A stretch of DNA of 64,000 nucleotides from Paragorgia papillata (GCA_035771165.1 JAWNZC010000337.1:62001-126000), one strand, 5' to 3'; positions 48,201-56,544 are shown, counted from the first letter of the stretch. Notes: a model not told the origin generated them from the letters alone. Made by a program: numbers and translations.

Positions 48201-51200
48201 ATGAACTACATGAGATCGGGAAGAGTTGTAAACAGCAATCTTTATACTTTCTATAGTTCTTTCAAGTAAGAGAGTTTATTTTTTAGTGATTTTTTCAATG
48301 CATATAAGCACTTTAAGGAAGCTAAATCAATTAAGGTTGTCCTGGCCAAAGCCAAGCGCGAAAATGCTCGTTAATATGGCACGTTAATATGGCAGAGGCA
48401 AGTTTGGTTTATTTGTATGATTTTGGCCTATAAATATAGTAAATGTGTGCTTCGCTATTTACATAGTAATTCACATCGTACTTTTCGCGCTTGGCTTTGA
48501 CCTTTTGGCTTTAAAAGCCTTTTGGCTTTGCCCAGGACAACCTTAACTGATTTAGCTGTATATCATGGTTGTCAACTGCTAAAGGTTATCCTATAAAATC
48601 TGATCTTCTTATTCAATTAACGTATACACTTCGTTCTGTCAAAACATTGATTTACTAAACTTTCAGTGTTCTGTCCATCTTTTAACCGGATACCCTGTAC
48701 CAAAACAAATTTCAGTGCTTCACAAATTTTACTTTGATGAAGAGCTCCGCTCGAAACGTCAGTACTTCGTTATAAAAAAAAACACGGCCTATACACAGAA
48801 CTCTACTTTCTTACACTTTCAGTAATCTGTTCACCAAAGTGAACTTTTTCCAAAGGATCTCCTTTTTTTAGACTTAGTGAAGCCCGTTTAACTGGTTCTT
48901 TGCATCCTAAATCCTAATGCCATTTAATTTGATAGCCACGATCTTCATACACCCTGTAGGTCGTTTTTCATACACCCTGTAGGTTGGCTCTCCGAGGCAG
49001 CACATATCGATTTTCCCGCAACTAAAAAGCAAATATACTTCGAATGGTTTTCATGCTGATCGCGGTCAAAGTGCGTACAGTCCCTTGGACTCGGGCGTGA
49101 TCGGATAATCAAACCACTGCTCTGTGTGTTTTACTTTTACCAATTAAATCAAGCTGAAGAAACTGTTTCGGCTTTACAAAGTGTCTGAGGAAATCTTACA
49201 ATAGCTTAACGTTTATACGTTTGTGAGAAATATGCACCTCAGTGTTTCAGTTCTATTTCTGAATCTGGCATCTTCAGGATAACTTATAATTAAAGAGAAC
49301 ATTTTATTAACATTAGTAAAACTTATTAACAACTGTCATTGTGGATGTCAATGTGGATGCCAGCTGAAACATGTGTCGACTTGTGCGAGATCCGAACATT
49401 ATTGATCTCAGTTTAACTCTGATCATCAATGTATTGCAATTCAGCATGTATAACTGAAATAAATATGTGAAGATGAAAATATTTTCAAACAAATTAATGG
49501 TTTTGGTCTTTTGGACAAAACATACCTAAGTATAATTTGTTCAACAACATTTTCCTAAATTTTGTGAAGAGCAAATTAATTTTGAAATATAGATCACAAA
49601 AATTGAAAATGTACAACGACATCATTGGTCTTGCGTTGATGATGTGGTGTGTTGACAATATCTTAAGGTTTCTTATTCTTTTTGTACGCCATGCTGAAAA
49701 GTTACACTGCCGATACAATCATTCACAGCGATATAATTAAATGTGTCTCGTCTTGTATTAAATACTAGGGATTATCTACGACGTCAACCTCAACGACGAC
49801 GTCCTCTAAACCAAATAATTATTTTTGCAAAACAAAGAGAATGAATAAGTTTTAGTCCCAACAGTAATCTCAACACCGTCCTCGTTCTTTATACAACTCC
49901 CAACTTGGAGCATTTTCACGTCTTCAGGACGACATCAACGGCCAAAAGAGAAGTGTTGTTTAAGATTAATAATTAACTTCAATACAAATTTTAGCAGTAC
50001 TGGGGCGTTTTGGAAGTCATTACACTACCTTCAAATACCAAATATAATAGTTAGTTAACCGTGACTTCTTTAAATTGTAAAACTTATCTTGCACTTTAAC
50101 CGCCGTCGTCGTCCTAGCATCTCAAGGGCTGTTTACATGAGGCGGGCTAGCCTGGCTCGTGTCACGAAATTCTTTCCTCGGCCGCAAAAGGAGATTTTAA
50201 TCATCGTTAGGATTTGTTTCCATCTAAACTAAACCAGTTCTTCTTTGTATATTTAGTTTATGCGAGTTTGAAAACCACATCGCGTGAGCCCAGTTAACTG
50301 GGCTAGCCCGGCCTCATATGAACAGCCCCTTAGGCTACGTCCACACGTATACGTTTTCGTAGCGTTTTCATATTGTTCTCCGTCCTCAAGGGAATAGAAA
50401 ACAATGGTCTACTTACCTGAAACAATATGAAAACGCTACGAAAACGTATACGTGTGGACGTAGCCTTAGGTGCTGATTACATGAGGCGGGCTAGCCTGGT
50501 TAACTTTGCTCACGTGATTGATTAGGATCGTACTGTGGTTTTAAAACTCGCATAAACTAAATTTACAAGGAAGAATTGGTTTAGTTTAGATGTAAACAAA
50601 TTTAAAGATTAATTCAAATCTCCTTTTGCGACCGAGGAAAGAAGCCCAGCTCATGTAATCAGCACCTTAAAGTCCCTTTCCTCCAACATGGCCGCCGTAT
50701 CTTTGTCTCGTAAATTTCAAGGGACTGATTAATGCAAACCACCAATCCCCATTCATCATGCATCCTTGCCATTTCCAAACATTATTACTTTACTCCACTC
50801 TTCAGAATTTTACAAGTCGTGTTGGGATGGCAGTTAAAAAGGTTAAAAATTATTGCTATTATATTGCTTTACTAATCGCAAAGACTTAGTCGCCAGTCGA
50901 CACTTAACTATTTTAGTTTGGTTAACGCCATGCAGATGATTTTTCTTTTAAGATTGGCAGGACGCCCGGTAGTCTACTTGTTGGCTACTTAAAGGATTAC
51001 CGCGGATAATAACAGTTTTGATAACCACTTTTATTCGGAGTCGTATATTTAAACGGTTTTAAAAGCGAAAAGATCTCGCCAGTGTTGGCACTGCTATAGT
51101 GCATGAACACGCATTACAGTCAAACACAGTCAAACGCGTTACGAAACTCCAGTCCTAGCAGTCATAATAAAACCAAAGCTGTTTAGCTCCAAAACGTAAT

Positions 51201-54200
51201 TCTTCAGCATTCGCTTTAGCCACACTTCAACGAAAGATTAGAGCTTCGCAGTTGGGAAAGAGCGTTTTGGCTAGAGCAATGCACAGTGTAAGTAACTTAT
51301 CTTTAGGAAATTGTATATACATGACAAAATTTAACAGTGTTCGAGAAAATATAGAGAGCTGTCATTAAAAGAAGCAACGAGAAAGTAACAATCAAACTAA
51401 CCTATATCGGAGTGTCTTGAGATAACGACCTCTCTTGTTCTTGGAGGGATCTGTAAAAACAATTTCAACGTTGCTGGTGAGTGAACCATATGCTATATAT
51501 ACAAAAGCTGCAATAACAAGGTGTATGTCATACAGAATTACAGATAATATAGATAATTATTTCATTCCCTTCACCTTACTGTACACCATTACAGCATAAA
51601 AAAAGGTCTTGTGATGGCAAAATGATATGTTGCAAGAATGAACGAGAAACGAGCAGTGTTCTTTAAACGTCTACAGCTCGTTCTTATGTTAATGATTAAT
51701 TATTCTATTTTATAAAATATGCCAGCGGGGAGCTGTCATTCTCACAATAGCTGTCGGACATTAGAAAAAAAAATGAGATGAGAACAACCCTATAGGGACA
51801 ACCCCCATGGTGAAGAAGCAAACAAGGTAAAACTTTAGAATATAAGTAGTGTGCTGCGTAGGCAGTATTGAAATACAAATCGAAATATAGTAAGGTTTGA
51901 GTACTACCGAAATTATTGAACGTAGTTTCTATAAGCCGGGCTTCCATATAGCCATATAGCCGAAGAGCCGGCGGCATGGCTGCGCCATTGCCCCTTGCCG
52001 CAGCCATGCCGCCGGCTCTTACGGCTATATGGAAACCAGACTATAACGTTTCGAGCGAACACCCTTCCTCAGAGAGAAACGTGACTTTTCTCTCTCGGAA
52101 GGGCCTTCGCTCGAAACGTTAGAAAACTACGTTCAATAATTTCGGCAGTACGCAAACCTCACTATATTTCGATTTGTAAAACTTTAGAATACTTGGCTAC
52201 TTGCATATATCTGTTAACTTATAGTTAGTACATATATAAAGGACAAATTACATCATAATATATATAGCCAAGAGTGTAAAAATTTAGAGTGCTGCGTTTT
52301 AGACAGAGCAAATTGAAAACGTGCCGTGGTAAACCGCCGAGGTTTGATAACGAAACACTGATGTTTCGAGATTTTTCTCTGATGAAGGGGGTTCCGCTCG
52401 AAACGTCAGTATTTCGTTATCAAATCTAGCCTCAGTAATTTACAACTTTTTCACTTTGTTCTAATAATAAATAGCCTCGTTCTTAAAAACAACCTATTCA
52501 ATTTGATAACAAGCAACAAGTATGCCATACAATATAAACCTTTGACTTTATATTTATCGAAAGTTTAGAGCATCCTGGTCATTTTCTGCTTATAACTGTA
52601 GTTTCAAAAGCAGACAAATATTTTAAAATTGCTCAACCAAACAGTTTTAAGGAGGTTCATGCATAACAGAACGCAGGGTTTGGCTAGTCACACGGTTACA
52701 AGTAAGGGTTAAGGGCCGATTACAGGAGGTGAATTGGCCAGGTGAACGCGGGATTGACTCGTCTGATTAATAAGGGGTTGTTCATATGAGGCGGGCTATA
52801 TTTTATGTCACGAAAATCTTTCTCTGACTACAAAAAGGAATAATAATACTCCGTGTGCTATTCCTACAGAAAAACAAACCCAATTTTGCTTTGTTATGCC
52901 ATTTCACATTTCTCAAATAGTCGTAAGAAGATTTTCGTGACATAGAATCAGTACTAGGAGATAGTATGAAAAAGACTTAATTAATCAAGCAAAGTGAAAC
53001 AAAGGGCTTCGCTCGAAACGTCAGTATTTCGTTATCAAAACTATTCTCGGCAGTTTACCGCCTTTCTACTTTGCTCTACTTAAAATTGCCTACGCAGCAC
53101 TCTACTTTTTTTACACTCTCGATTCATTAAAGTCGTTCAGATCATGCACAAAACAAAGAATGTGTGGAATTTATAATAACAGACAATGTTGGTATTTGAA
53201 TGCCGCTGTATATACTAAGCGTATGTGTGTTAATAGATCGCATTCGGGTGATTTATTGATTTTTCTCAGTGTGTTTTACATTTTAAATTTACAGATATAT
53301 AACGTGCGAGCGGCTTTCTTATTATGATAATACAAATGAACATTTATCAAGCAATAAAGTGTTTATGAATCAAATGAAACATAGGAAGCATGCACTCGTC
53401 GACACAAAGAACGCGGCATGGTACAAGTACAGGGCACACATGCATGCAGTCAGCTGTTTATATTAGCGATCATTTAAAACTATATCGTTTTTAGAAACGA
53501 TGATTTTAGATTTAGTTAGAGAGTGTTTAGAAGAGAGTGTTTAGATTTAAGCGTCGTCGCCCAATACTTCTTACATATATTGTTTAATTGTCGATTAACC
53601 TAGTCAGCATTTTCGCAAGGCGCCTCTCTATAGGTATTATAAAACTCGTTAAGTTTAAACACTGATTATCGAATAAACAACGCGGTTATAGACGGCGTTT
53701 CTGCAATCGATCTACATGCAGTATTGCAGGCAGAGAAAATAGCTTTTCACGTTTTGGGCAGCCTTAAAAGGTATATAGTACATAACAAGTGTTTGATTTT
53801 ATCAATTGTTAAGAATGTTTTGAATGCAATGGTGACGTGCAAAAACCATGCCAGAACAGTCTGGAAATAGATAAACTCTATTTAAGCGTGTAGCGGCCTA
53901 TAGCTGGAGGACAGGAGGTCATACAGCAACATGTGGCAGTATCCATGACAGCCCTGTGCATGTTAAAATAAATATATGCTAGAACTAAACATAAAACTTT
54001 ACACATAAATATAACATATAAATATGTCTATACATTAATAATGAGCAACAAATAATCGATTTTTTTTACTATTTTATTATATATTTAGATTTACGATTCT
54101 TTGACTTTAGTTCGTAATTTAAATTTTAACAAGACACCTGCATGCTCAGGCGTCCACTCGGGCTACTGATTTCTGAAAGCTTGGCGTAGCCTGTGCGTAC

Positions 54201-56107
54201 TCTAGCAAGACTATATGCAAATTGGCAATGCATAATTGCATAGATTTTGACAAATCGAATCTATGGTCTTACATGAACTGCAACGGTGCAGGAAGCGTCG
54301 AAGGTTTGCTAATGTAGTAATGTAAACAATAACACTGTTTTTTCCGAAAATTAAACAGCGGATCTAATATATTTAGTAGACCAAACTTATAGTGTCGGAT
54401 TCGGCAGACTCAAGCGATCATTTTGATATAGAATTTATTTAAATTCGGACAAACAGAAAATATTTAAACACTATGTTTTGAAACACACGTTTCCAAACGG
54501 ACACCTACACGATATCTAGACATGCAAACAGTTCAACATATTGATATCTTATTTGCTCTATTCAGTGCTTATTATTATACTTGCATTTTGTAGTTGTTAG
54601 ACTAAGCAGCAAGGCCAGGGCCAATCTGTTTCGAAATAGCTCGTCATCTTTTACGTACTAGTCTACCGCAATCGGCGTGTGTAGTTGTAAACATTGTAAG
54701 CCTTTGTAAATTTATGAAGACAATTGTCAGCCACATTACTGATCAACTATAACTCGGTAACTTGCAAAATATTCCAACATCGTTCGACATCAAGATTCGA
54801 AAACACTTCATCCAAAGGTAAAATGGCTACAGCCTCAGTTTCGCAAAGGCTGACGGGAAGTATTGCGCAATTTTTGCAATTCGTGTGACAAACAAAACAC
54901 AGAAACGGAGCCGAAACATTAGACCACATGCAGGCAGCCCGACTAAAAAGATTGAGTTAGATTTGCGAAACACACTTTTACTTTTCCTTGCGAGATAAAC
55001 TGCCTGGTGTAATACATGTACCTCGCGATCACCATCTCTTGCAACAACTTTTGTTGCAGCAAGCGTTCAGTTTATTGCAACGGCCGAATTTCTGATGCAC
55101 TGCACAGTGCAACACTCCTCTTGCAACCTATATGATGTATATGTGAGAAGCAAATTAGATGAATCTAACAGATTAGAGAGTTTATATTAAGCTTCAAGTT
55201 CCTATACGTCAAAAGACAAACGGGCGAAGATAATTTTTTGTTTAACCCCTTCGCGCCTGTATCGTTTCTTTTGGAACTATGCAGACTTTGGTAATTTACT
55301 CTGGCTAACGCCAGACGATTTTACCTGTATAGGGGAGAGTTCTCGGGCGTCAAGATGTCAAAAGAATCAAACACAAGAAAAGATTTCTCGGAAAGTACTT
55401 AATCACATCGACTTAAACTACGATCGTCGACTTTCAGGACCACCCAAACTTGAATATAGTGCCTTGTATAGTGCCTTCCAGATTTCTCACGTTAAATTAT
55501 AACGTAAAATAACCATCATGAATTGAAAAAACAAAACGCAAGATGACGAAATCATATCTGCTGTAGCAGCTTTTTGCCGGAGCTTTCGAACGCGAAGCTA
55601 AATTATTAATAACTGAGCCAACAAGGTGTGACAAGTTGCGCGGAAAACAGGGGCTCTGGAAGCTTTTCAAAGTTGTGGGTGGCCACTATGGGTGTAGAGA
55701 AGTTACCCCTAACCCCCAAAAACGTTTGAATTTCGAAAACCCTAGAAACGCATTTTTGGTTATTCCTGTCTGGGAGAGAATTTCCAAAATTAAATTACCA
55801 GTTAAAGGTGCATGGTATTGAGACATTTTCAAGATATTTTGAAGTGGAGGCGATATAACTGATTTGCATGGTGAAGAATGTTATAATCATAGATTGATCT
55901 GACGATGTCCTGAGCAACACAAGACGAAAGCTCAGCAGAATAAATATATTTTACATGGTTGTATCCGCAAATATTTTATTATATAATATAAAAGATAACT
56001 ATATTATTAAACAAGCGTTTGCATTACAATTCGCCATATTATGACTGATATCTTGTTTAGCTTAGTATCACCTGTAGTTTGACCTTGGGCCCCTGCCGAA
56101 TTAAGAC
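27719..56107 (-). CDS. FRMPD-like PDZ + FERM scaffold protein, 15 exons, 5' end missing
   Basis: Exons in transcript order: 56072-56107, 51402-51450, 43344-43400, 41849-41951, 39116-39182, 37968-38102, 37405-37497, 36709-36831, 35298-35353, 33801-33870, 32176-32562, 31748-31834, 31098-31196, 30824-30974, 27719-29922. All junctions are GT-AG and phase-consistent (3717 nt, 1238 residues plus stop). The PDZ domain spans about residues 8-100 with a GFGFVAGSEKP carboxylate-binding loop. SVRFAEAPV precedes FERM F1 (about 150-263), F2 (264-392) and F3 (393-504). This order and the specific strings match FRMPD1/3/4. Those proteins are known cortical or synaptic scaffolds binding partners such as LGN/AGS3 or PSD-95; function here is by homology. 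The roughly 730-residue tail has acidic, Ser-rich sequence, tandem heptads and a helical C-terminus. Vertebrate FRMPD3/4 have a WW domain before the PDZ; I could not find its exons in the window. Which paralogue it corresponds to is undecided. Confidence 0.92.
28857..29231 (-). repeat. Coding 21-bp minisatellite (LREx-N-x-D heptads)
   Basis: About 18 copies of a 21-bp unit encode LRERNGD, LREGNED, LREDNVD and similar. One two-residue insertion (LD) interrupts the register without breaking the frame. Plus- and opposite-frame ORFs here are shadows. Confidence 0.95.
30046..30165. repeat. Palindromic repeat with tail shared with the tRNA-like SINE at 43455
   Basis: ttaggtgctacttcgagtaa and the inverse tcctcgaagtagcacctaat flank a segment (aacgaactatacagggcaag, tggag...gtctactgg) resembling gacgaaccataccggacaag at 43461. 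Confidence 0.5.
30290..30810 (-). mobile_element. LINE/SINE 3'-end-like element with (AAAC)n
   Basis: Bounded by catatacctccgccaacggg and cctggcggaggtaattaa. The segment with gagatatcctggtgacaaac and agccacacagacagacagac leads into the AAAC array and resembles the 3' end of widespread non-LTR elements. Family not assigned. Confidence 0.45.
30651..30768 (+). repeat. (AAAC)n microsatellite
   Basis: About 29 uninterrupted AAAC units in the last FRMPD-like intron. All open frames across it (poly-CLFV or NKQT) are artefacts. Confidence 0.97.
30824..31834 (-). CDS. FRMPD-like exons: FERM F3 lobe (31748-31834, 31098-31196, 30824-30974)
   Basis: FFPDQKLASVIFIGPNVGLS, then MHRIAEFSQIIGLVVTPHTE, then SVTLILGPIYETQDLVHLIN and GYCKYLVENA: the PH-like F3 lobe ending in its long helix. 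For the first exon two acceptors are 10 bp apart; only the upstream one (ttatttag, exon end 31834) keeps the frame open. Confidence 0.9.
31262..31305 (+). repeat. Short tandem repeat, 17-bp unit
   Basis: gacggacaatcacacag is repeated about 2.5 times in the intron between F3 exons. Confidence 0.7.
31449..31580. mobile_element. TTAA-flanked MITE, CCCTTT family
   Basis: TTAA then CCCTTTACCAGACAGG; CAGGTAAAGGG then TTAA. Core gacgagtacaatcgtctgac as at 12042-12149. Confidence 0.8.
32176..33870 (-). CDS. FRMPD-like exons: FERM F2 lobe (33801-33870 and 32176-32562)
   Basis: FAPKDIHFLLREDPVAFDYF then YKQ, followed by MCSQVVEGRFGWELKYETAI, KLAALHIQQYAL, KAIEKEVGSLDIFVPAAIIN and LQAKLQYLKICSEMKTYGGK. 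This is the acyl-CoA-binding-protein-like F2 lobe with the FERM-typical KDxxxLLRxDPVAFxYxY and YGG motifs. The intron between the two exons contains the CAA/CAG microsatellite. Confidence 0.95.
32660..33545 (+). repeat. Compound (CAA/CAG/AAAACAG)n microsatellite, about 0.9 kb
   Basis: Runs of CAA, CAG and AAAACAG with interspersed aaacatgcagcag, in the intron between the two F2-lobe exons. On the transcribed (minus) strand it reads GUU/CUG repeats. Poly-Q, -T and -N and poly-C, -L and -V open frames here are artefacts. Confidence 0.97.
34836..35148. mobile_element. hAT-type MITE, second copy (inverted relative to 7310-7633)
   Basis: Ends CAGGGCCGCCGAGAG and GGCGGCCCTG, flanked by ATAATGGT / ATAATGGA (7 of 8 identical). 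The interior matches the SCOC-intron copy in reverse orientation. Confidence 0.88.
35298..35353 (-). CDS. FRMPD-like exon: end of F1 lobe
   Basis: 56 nt reading IYLKRNCSSSTWLCKLLL and two bases of Val. Chosen among frames because only this phase joins both neighbours without a stop; residue-level similarity is modest. Confidence 0.7.
35360..36180. other. FRMPD-like intron with a long imperfect palindrome
   Basis: taataacaagagagcataaa and ggtctagttctatcctaatt (35639-35705) recur inverted at 35970-36045 (aattaggatagaactaggcc, tttatgctctcttggtaata), marking an otherwise unassigned foldback element. No exon found. Confidence 0.6.
36184..36518. mobile_element. MITE with GTGTCACCCCCACGTG ends
   Basis: gtgtcacccccacgtg and the inverse cacgtgggggatacac. 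The inner palindrome ttgtgattggtcggttagcg / tgaccaatcaca contains ttgagggcaaaacattttgc. Confidence 0.6.
36709..37497 (-). CDS. FRMPD-like exons: FERM F1 lobe (37405-37497 and 36709-36831)
   Basis: First exon SSLPLIPNVLKIFLENGQTR then SFLYNPGTTVK; second DLFSSLGEKIGLKKLDRFSL then VLQATQSLNDSYVQG. The ubiquitin-like F1 fold (NVLKxxLENGQTxSF, LGEKIGL) is typical of FRMPD. Both exons are phase 0. Confidence 0.92.
37661..37948 (+). mobile_element. SINE with 5S-rRNA-like internal promoter, copy 1
   Basis: GGGAGCACGGGTGGCGTGTG head; 37703-37760 reads caatagttaagtccggttag and agtacttggatgggtgaccg then tctgggaata, which is the 5S rRNA internal control region (box A, intermediate element and box C). 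The tail after gtgagtagagtttacaaggt differs from copy 2. Inserted next to an FRMPD-like exon. Confidence 0.85.
37968..38102 (-). CDS. FRMPD-like exon: PDZ-FERM linker
   Basis: GQRKSSIMSRTTRERRRSNP then VSVRFAEAPVLVQYVG. The SVRFAE motif is shared with FRMPD proteins. A 5S-type SINE lies immediately beyond the donor (37661-37948). Confidence 0.88.
38319..38757. mobile_element. TAA-flanked palindromic element nested in a GGGCTG MITE
   Basis: AGGCAGATTTC ... GAAATCCGCCT with TAA on both sides (38316-38318, 38758-38760). The host element starts near ggggctgcggtttaaatgag (38290) and resumes at aactcgtgtaacaaaattct (38757), matching 50126-50329. TTA/TAA targets are typical of PIF/Harbinger. Confidence 0.7.
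39116..39182 (-). CDS. FRMPD-like exon: end of PDZ
   Basis: QYTHELCLEVIANDDVQDVK then NL. The THELCLEV strand closes the PDZ fold. Acceptor ccaattatag, donor gtaggt. Confidence 0.85.
39290..39470. repeat. (AAT)n microsatellite and AT-rich intron
   Basis: aataataataataataataa at 39284-39309 followed by repeat-like ttattcaatttatattgcgc. No exon found. Confidence 0.6.
39960..40388. mobile_element. TTAA-flanked AGTGC-family foldback MITE, near-full palindrome
   Basis: TTAA then AGTGTTCATGAAACGAAAAT; the inverse ATTTTCGTTTCATAAGCACT then TTAA. The arms continue through ctttgctattatta / gataatagcaaagatata to a centre near 40175. Confidence 0.85.
41409..41481 (+). CDS. Possible first coding exon of an unidentified plus-strand gene inside an FRMPD-like intron
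   Basis: ATG opens 24 codons (MSHLQAILDIKKAFQEFQGN then TYFQ) ending at a donor-like AAGgtaatc. Composition looks protein-like, but the nearest acceptor (ctctccacag, 41643) would join out of frame into an immediate stop, and no partner exon was identified. Weak. Confidence 0.22.
41849..41951 (-). CDS. FRMPD-like exon: PDZ core
   Basis: DGPSAGKLHANDQILKINGE then DVRDLPQADVILRI, the classic PDZ GKL...GDxIlxINGxxV segment; acceptor tttacattag, donor gtaagtgg. Confidence 0.95.
41960..42065 (+). repeat. Tandem repeat, 31-bp unit, about 3.5 copies
   Basis: aaaacagacaaaacattatt followed by atgtaaat repeats directly upstream (in gene terms) of the PDZ core exon. Confidence 0.85.
42082..42507. mobile_element. 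TTAA-flanked element, CCCTTTC family, with inner palindrome
   Basis: Left TTAA then CTCCTTGGCGCCCGATAA, right GGCGCGAAAGGG then TTAA. Contains gacgggtaaaatcgtctggc. Inner inverted pair cttatttcttcgctgagaga / tctctcagcgaagaaata encloses a GA microsatellite (42228-42246). Confidence 0.7.
42524..42600 (+). mobile_element. SINE tail fragment
   Basis: atgcagcttcgagggttttc through ccctccgtaaaatcaacact matches the body of the SINE at 56545-56839; the 5S-like head is missing. Confidence 0.7.
43020..43244. repeat. Large near-perfect palindrome with 60-bp arms
   Basis: ctgaaagtaggaaacaaaaa...gtcattaattagtaattaca at 43020-43080 and its inverse at 43183-43244, centre taatgttttttttgaaaac. It sits 100 bp from the PDZ exon. 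Confidence 0.85.
43344..43400 (-). CDS. FRMPD-like exon: PDZ carboxylate-binding loop
   Basis: GFGFVAGSEKPVLIRSVAE, nearly identical to the FRMPD3/4 loop region; acceptor ttgttctag, donor gtaagc. Confidence 0.93.
43455..43571 (-). mobile_element. tRNA-derived SINE head / tRNA pseudogene
   Basis: On the minus strand 43571-43497 reads cctgtagctcagtcggtaga (A box) and gggttcgaatccc (B box) in a 73-75-nt cloverleaf-sized body. The acceptor stem has one mismatch and the anticodon loop (between TCGG and CCGA) is about 11 nt, so it is not a functional tRNA. It is followed by a caagtagag / ctctacttg hairpin tail. Confidence 0.7.
43753..44165. mobile_element. TTAA-flanked AGTGC-family MITE
   Basis: TTAA then AGTGCATATACGAGAATTTT; the inverse AATTCTCGTATATGCACT then TTAA. 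Inner pair gatgacgtcaaatcgggaca / gtcccgatttgacgtcatca. Confidence 0.85.
44611..44945 (+). repeat. Pair of direct repeats (about 75 bp) 265 bp apart
   Basis: gaccttatgcaatacctcgc...catgaaatcgaggctggtag at 44611-44684 and gaccttatacaataccccgc...tgaaatcgaggctggtaggg at 44877-44945. A third related string (ctcgccagag, actggg) was not found elsewhere. Confidence 0.8.
45135..45242 (+). other. Open frame with donor-like end, possible exon
   Basis: ATG at 45135 opens MSATEATQLVNTNNYMHVLD and continues to TACAGgtatga at 45242. No homologue recognised and no downstream partner found; may be chance. Confidence 0.15.
45480..45592. mobile_element. Solo copy of the MITE found in the satellite
   Basis: aatacatggatgtttggaaa to cgcacatccatgtattattc with central cactcgttcgctttgctcac. 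Same ends as the copies at 18211, 19871 and 22178 but without satellite flanks. Confidence 0.85.
46030..46460 (-). repeat. Two diverged copies of a tRNA-like segment
   Basis: cgagcttggtgtaatgtgag...tgcaacctt...tagacgctctataccattga (46042-46180) and cgagcttggtgtaatgttag...tgcaacctt...tagacgctcaccattgagct (46308-46432). On the minus strand agctcaatggtgagcgtcta resembles an A box; the B box is decayed. Confidence 0.5.
46461..47836. other. Intron of the FRMPD-like gene, no further exons seen
   Basis: AT-rich with a tRNA-like remnant near 47310-47345 (cgaacccacaaccttccgaa). Short open frames unsupported. Confidence 0.45.
47840..48312. mobile_element. TTAA-flanked AGTGC-family MITE
   Basis: TTAA then AGTGCTTAAGCAGTCAAAA; GCATATAAGCACT then TTAA. 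Shares tttgtttgatatgcaaa and tttgcatatcagacaaatct arms with 3807-4165. Confidence 0.8.
48335..48542. mobile_element. TTAA-flanked MITE, GGTTGTCCTGG family
   Basis: TTAA then GGTTGTCCTGGCCAAAGCC; GGCTTTGCCCAGGACAACC then TTAA. Lies only 22 bp from the previous element. Confidence 0.85.
48712..48830 (+). repeat. CTCGAAACGT-family fragment
   Basis: gatgaagagctccgctcgaa followed by acgtcagtacttcgtta and an actctactttcttacact tail. Related to 51846-52195, 52270-52450, 52998-53130 and 59110-59350. Confidence 0.7.
48831..50120. other. FRMPD-like intron, no features identified
   Basis: Open frames at 49494-49740 on both strands have no support. Confidence 0.4.
50126..50329. mobile_element. MITE GGGCTGTTTACATGAGGCG family, copy 1
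   Basis: GGGCTGTTTACATGAGGCGG and the inverse CCGGCCTCATATGAACAGCC. The internal tagtttatgcgagtttg region is shared with the host element at 38290-38950. Confidence 0.8.
50333..50465. mobile_element. Palindromic MITE GGCTACGTCCACACG, TTA-flanked
   Basis: GGCTACGTCCACACGTATAC ... GTATACGTGTGGACGTAGCC, arms about 45 bp, flanked by TTA at 50330-50332 and 50466-50468. Target size fits PIF/Harbinger. Confidence 0.88.
50469..50666. mobile_element. MITE GGTGCTGATTACATGAG, copy 2 of the 50126 family in inverse orientation
   Basis: GGTGCTGATTACATGAGGCG to CTCATGTAATCAGCACC, bounded by TTA at 50466-50468 and 50667-50669. Confidence 0.8.
51402..51450 (-). CDS. FRMPD-like exon: first PDZ beta-strand
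   Basis: IPPRTREVVISRHSDI plus the first base of Gly, between acceptor ttgtttttacag and donor gttagt. Leads directly into GFGFVAGSEKP. Confidence 0.85.
51846..52195. mobile_element. CTCGAAACGT-family foldback with nested palindrome
   Basis: gtgctgcgtaggcagtattg, aatcgaaatatagtaaggtt and gagtactaccgaaattattg are inverted at 52125-52195. A second palindrome, tatagccgaagagccggcgg / ccgccggctcttacggctat (51953-52030), is inserted in one arm. Confidence 0.8.
52270..52450 (+). mobile_element. CTCGAAACGT-family element
   Basis: gaggtttgataacgaaacac...tctctgatgaagggggttcc, then gctcgaaacgtcagtatttc and gttatcaaatc. Confidence 0.7.
52700..53130. repeat. Mixed MITE fragments
   Basis: gttgttcatatgaggcgggc (52785) belongs to the 50126 family; an inner pair tcacgaaaatctttctctga / gaagattttcgtgaca is present; 52998-53130 (gggcttcgctcgaaacgtca, cctacgcagcactctac) is a CTCGAAACGT fragment. 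Confidence 0.6.
53131..54140. other. FRMPD-like intron, no features identified
   Basis: AT-rich, no exon or repeat supported. Confidence 0.4.
54146..54930. repeat. Dispersed repeat starting caggcgtccactcgggctac, with weak minus-strand frame
   Basis: The start string recurs as caggcgttcactcgggctac at 58319, and gacaattgtcagccacatta (54720) corresponds to gacagttgtcaaccacatct (58469). The minus-strand frames beyond (54747-54929 and 58497-58697) share a loose LL-x-EVFS-like pattern. Could be decayed transposon coding DNA; no domain recognised. Confidence 0.5.
55247..55350. mobile_element. CCCTTTC-family TTAA element (one clear end)
   Basis: TTAA (55243-55246) then CCCCTTCGCGCCTGTATCG, core ggctaacgccagacgatttt, ending near tctcgggcgtcaag. 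Right TTAA not seen. Confidence 0.55.
56072..56107 (-). CDS. FRMPD-like exon before PDZ
   Basis: Acceptor ctttgtttccag, then VLIRQGPKVKLQ, then donor gtgata. It joins in phase 0 to IPPRTREVVISR. Only 12 codons, so weaker than the others, but splice sites and phase agree. Confidence 0.6.
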
Positions 56108-56189
56108 CTGGAAACAAAGTTGATGGCTTGTCAAGGTTTAATTGCAGTATGTAAAATACCTATCTGCGAAAAACCGAAAAGAAGTTCTT

Positions 56190-56295
56190 CGCCACAAAAA
56201 CAACAATTTTCAATTTGGCTAATATTTGCTAAAATATTGGGTGTCCTACGCCTGCAGTCCACCCATGCTGCTTCCAGAGCCTTCGCGGAAAATTG
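56190..56295 (-). repeat. Fragment of the GGACACCCAC MITE
   Basis: Minus strand ggctctggaagcagcatggg, then ggacacccaatattttagca, matching 14480-14794. Confidence 0.55.
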
Positions 56296-56544
56296 CCTCG
56301 TGTAACATCCTTTGTCATGCAACTGGAGCTCAATAGTGACGAGATAAATTGCGAGAAAAATTCCCACCTTTAATCATCGTGGTTAAGTATGAGGATTCAA
56401 TTTGCTATTCAAAGCGCGCGTGCATGGGTTGAAGATAAAAAAATCAATTTTTTAGAACGTAATTACACCGTGTATATACGTCATATAAACTGTTTTAAGG
56501 CACATGGGAAAAGATATATTTAGACATTGTTATATAATAACAAT

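Noticed and set aside
56131..56367. 78-codon minus-strand frame near the first FRMPD-like exon
   Set aside because: Part of it matches the dispersed GGACACCCAC repeat (14480-14794), so it is not a WW-domain or other upstream exon.
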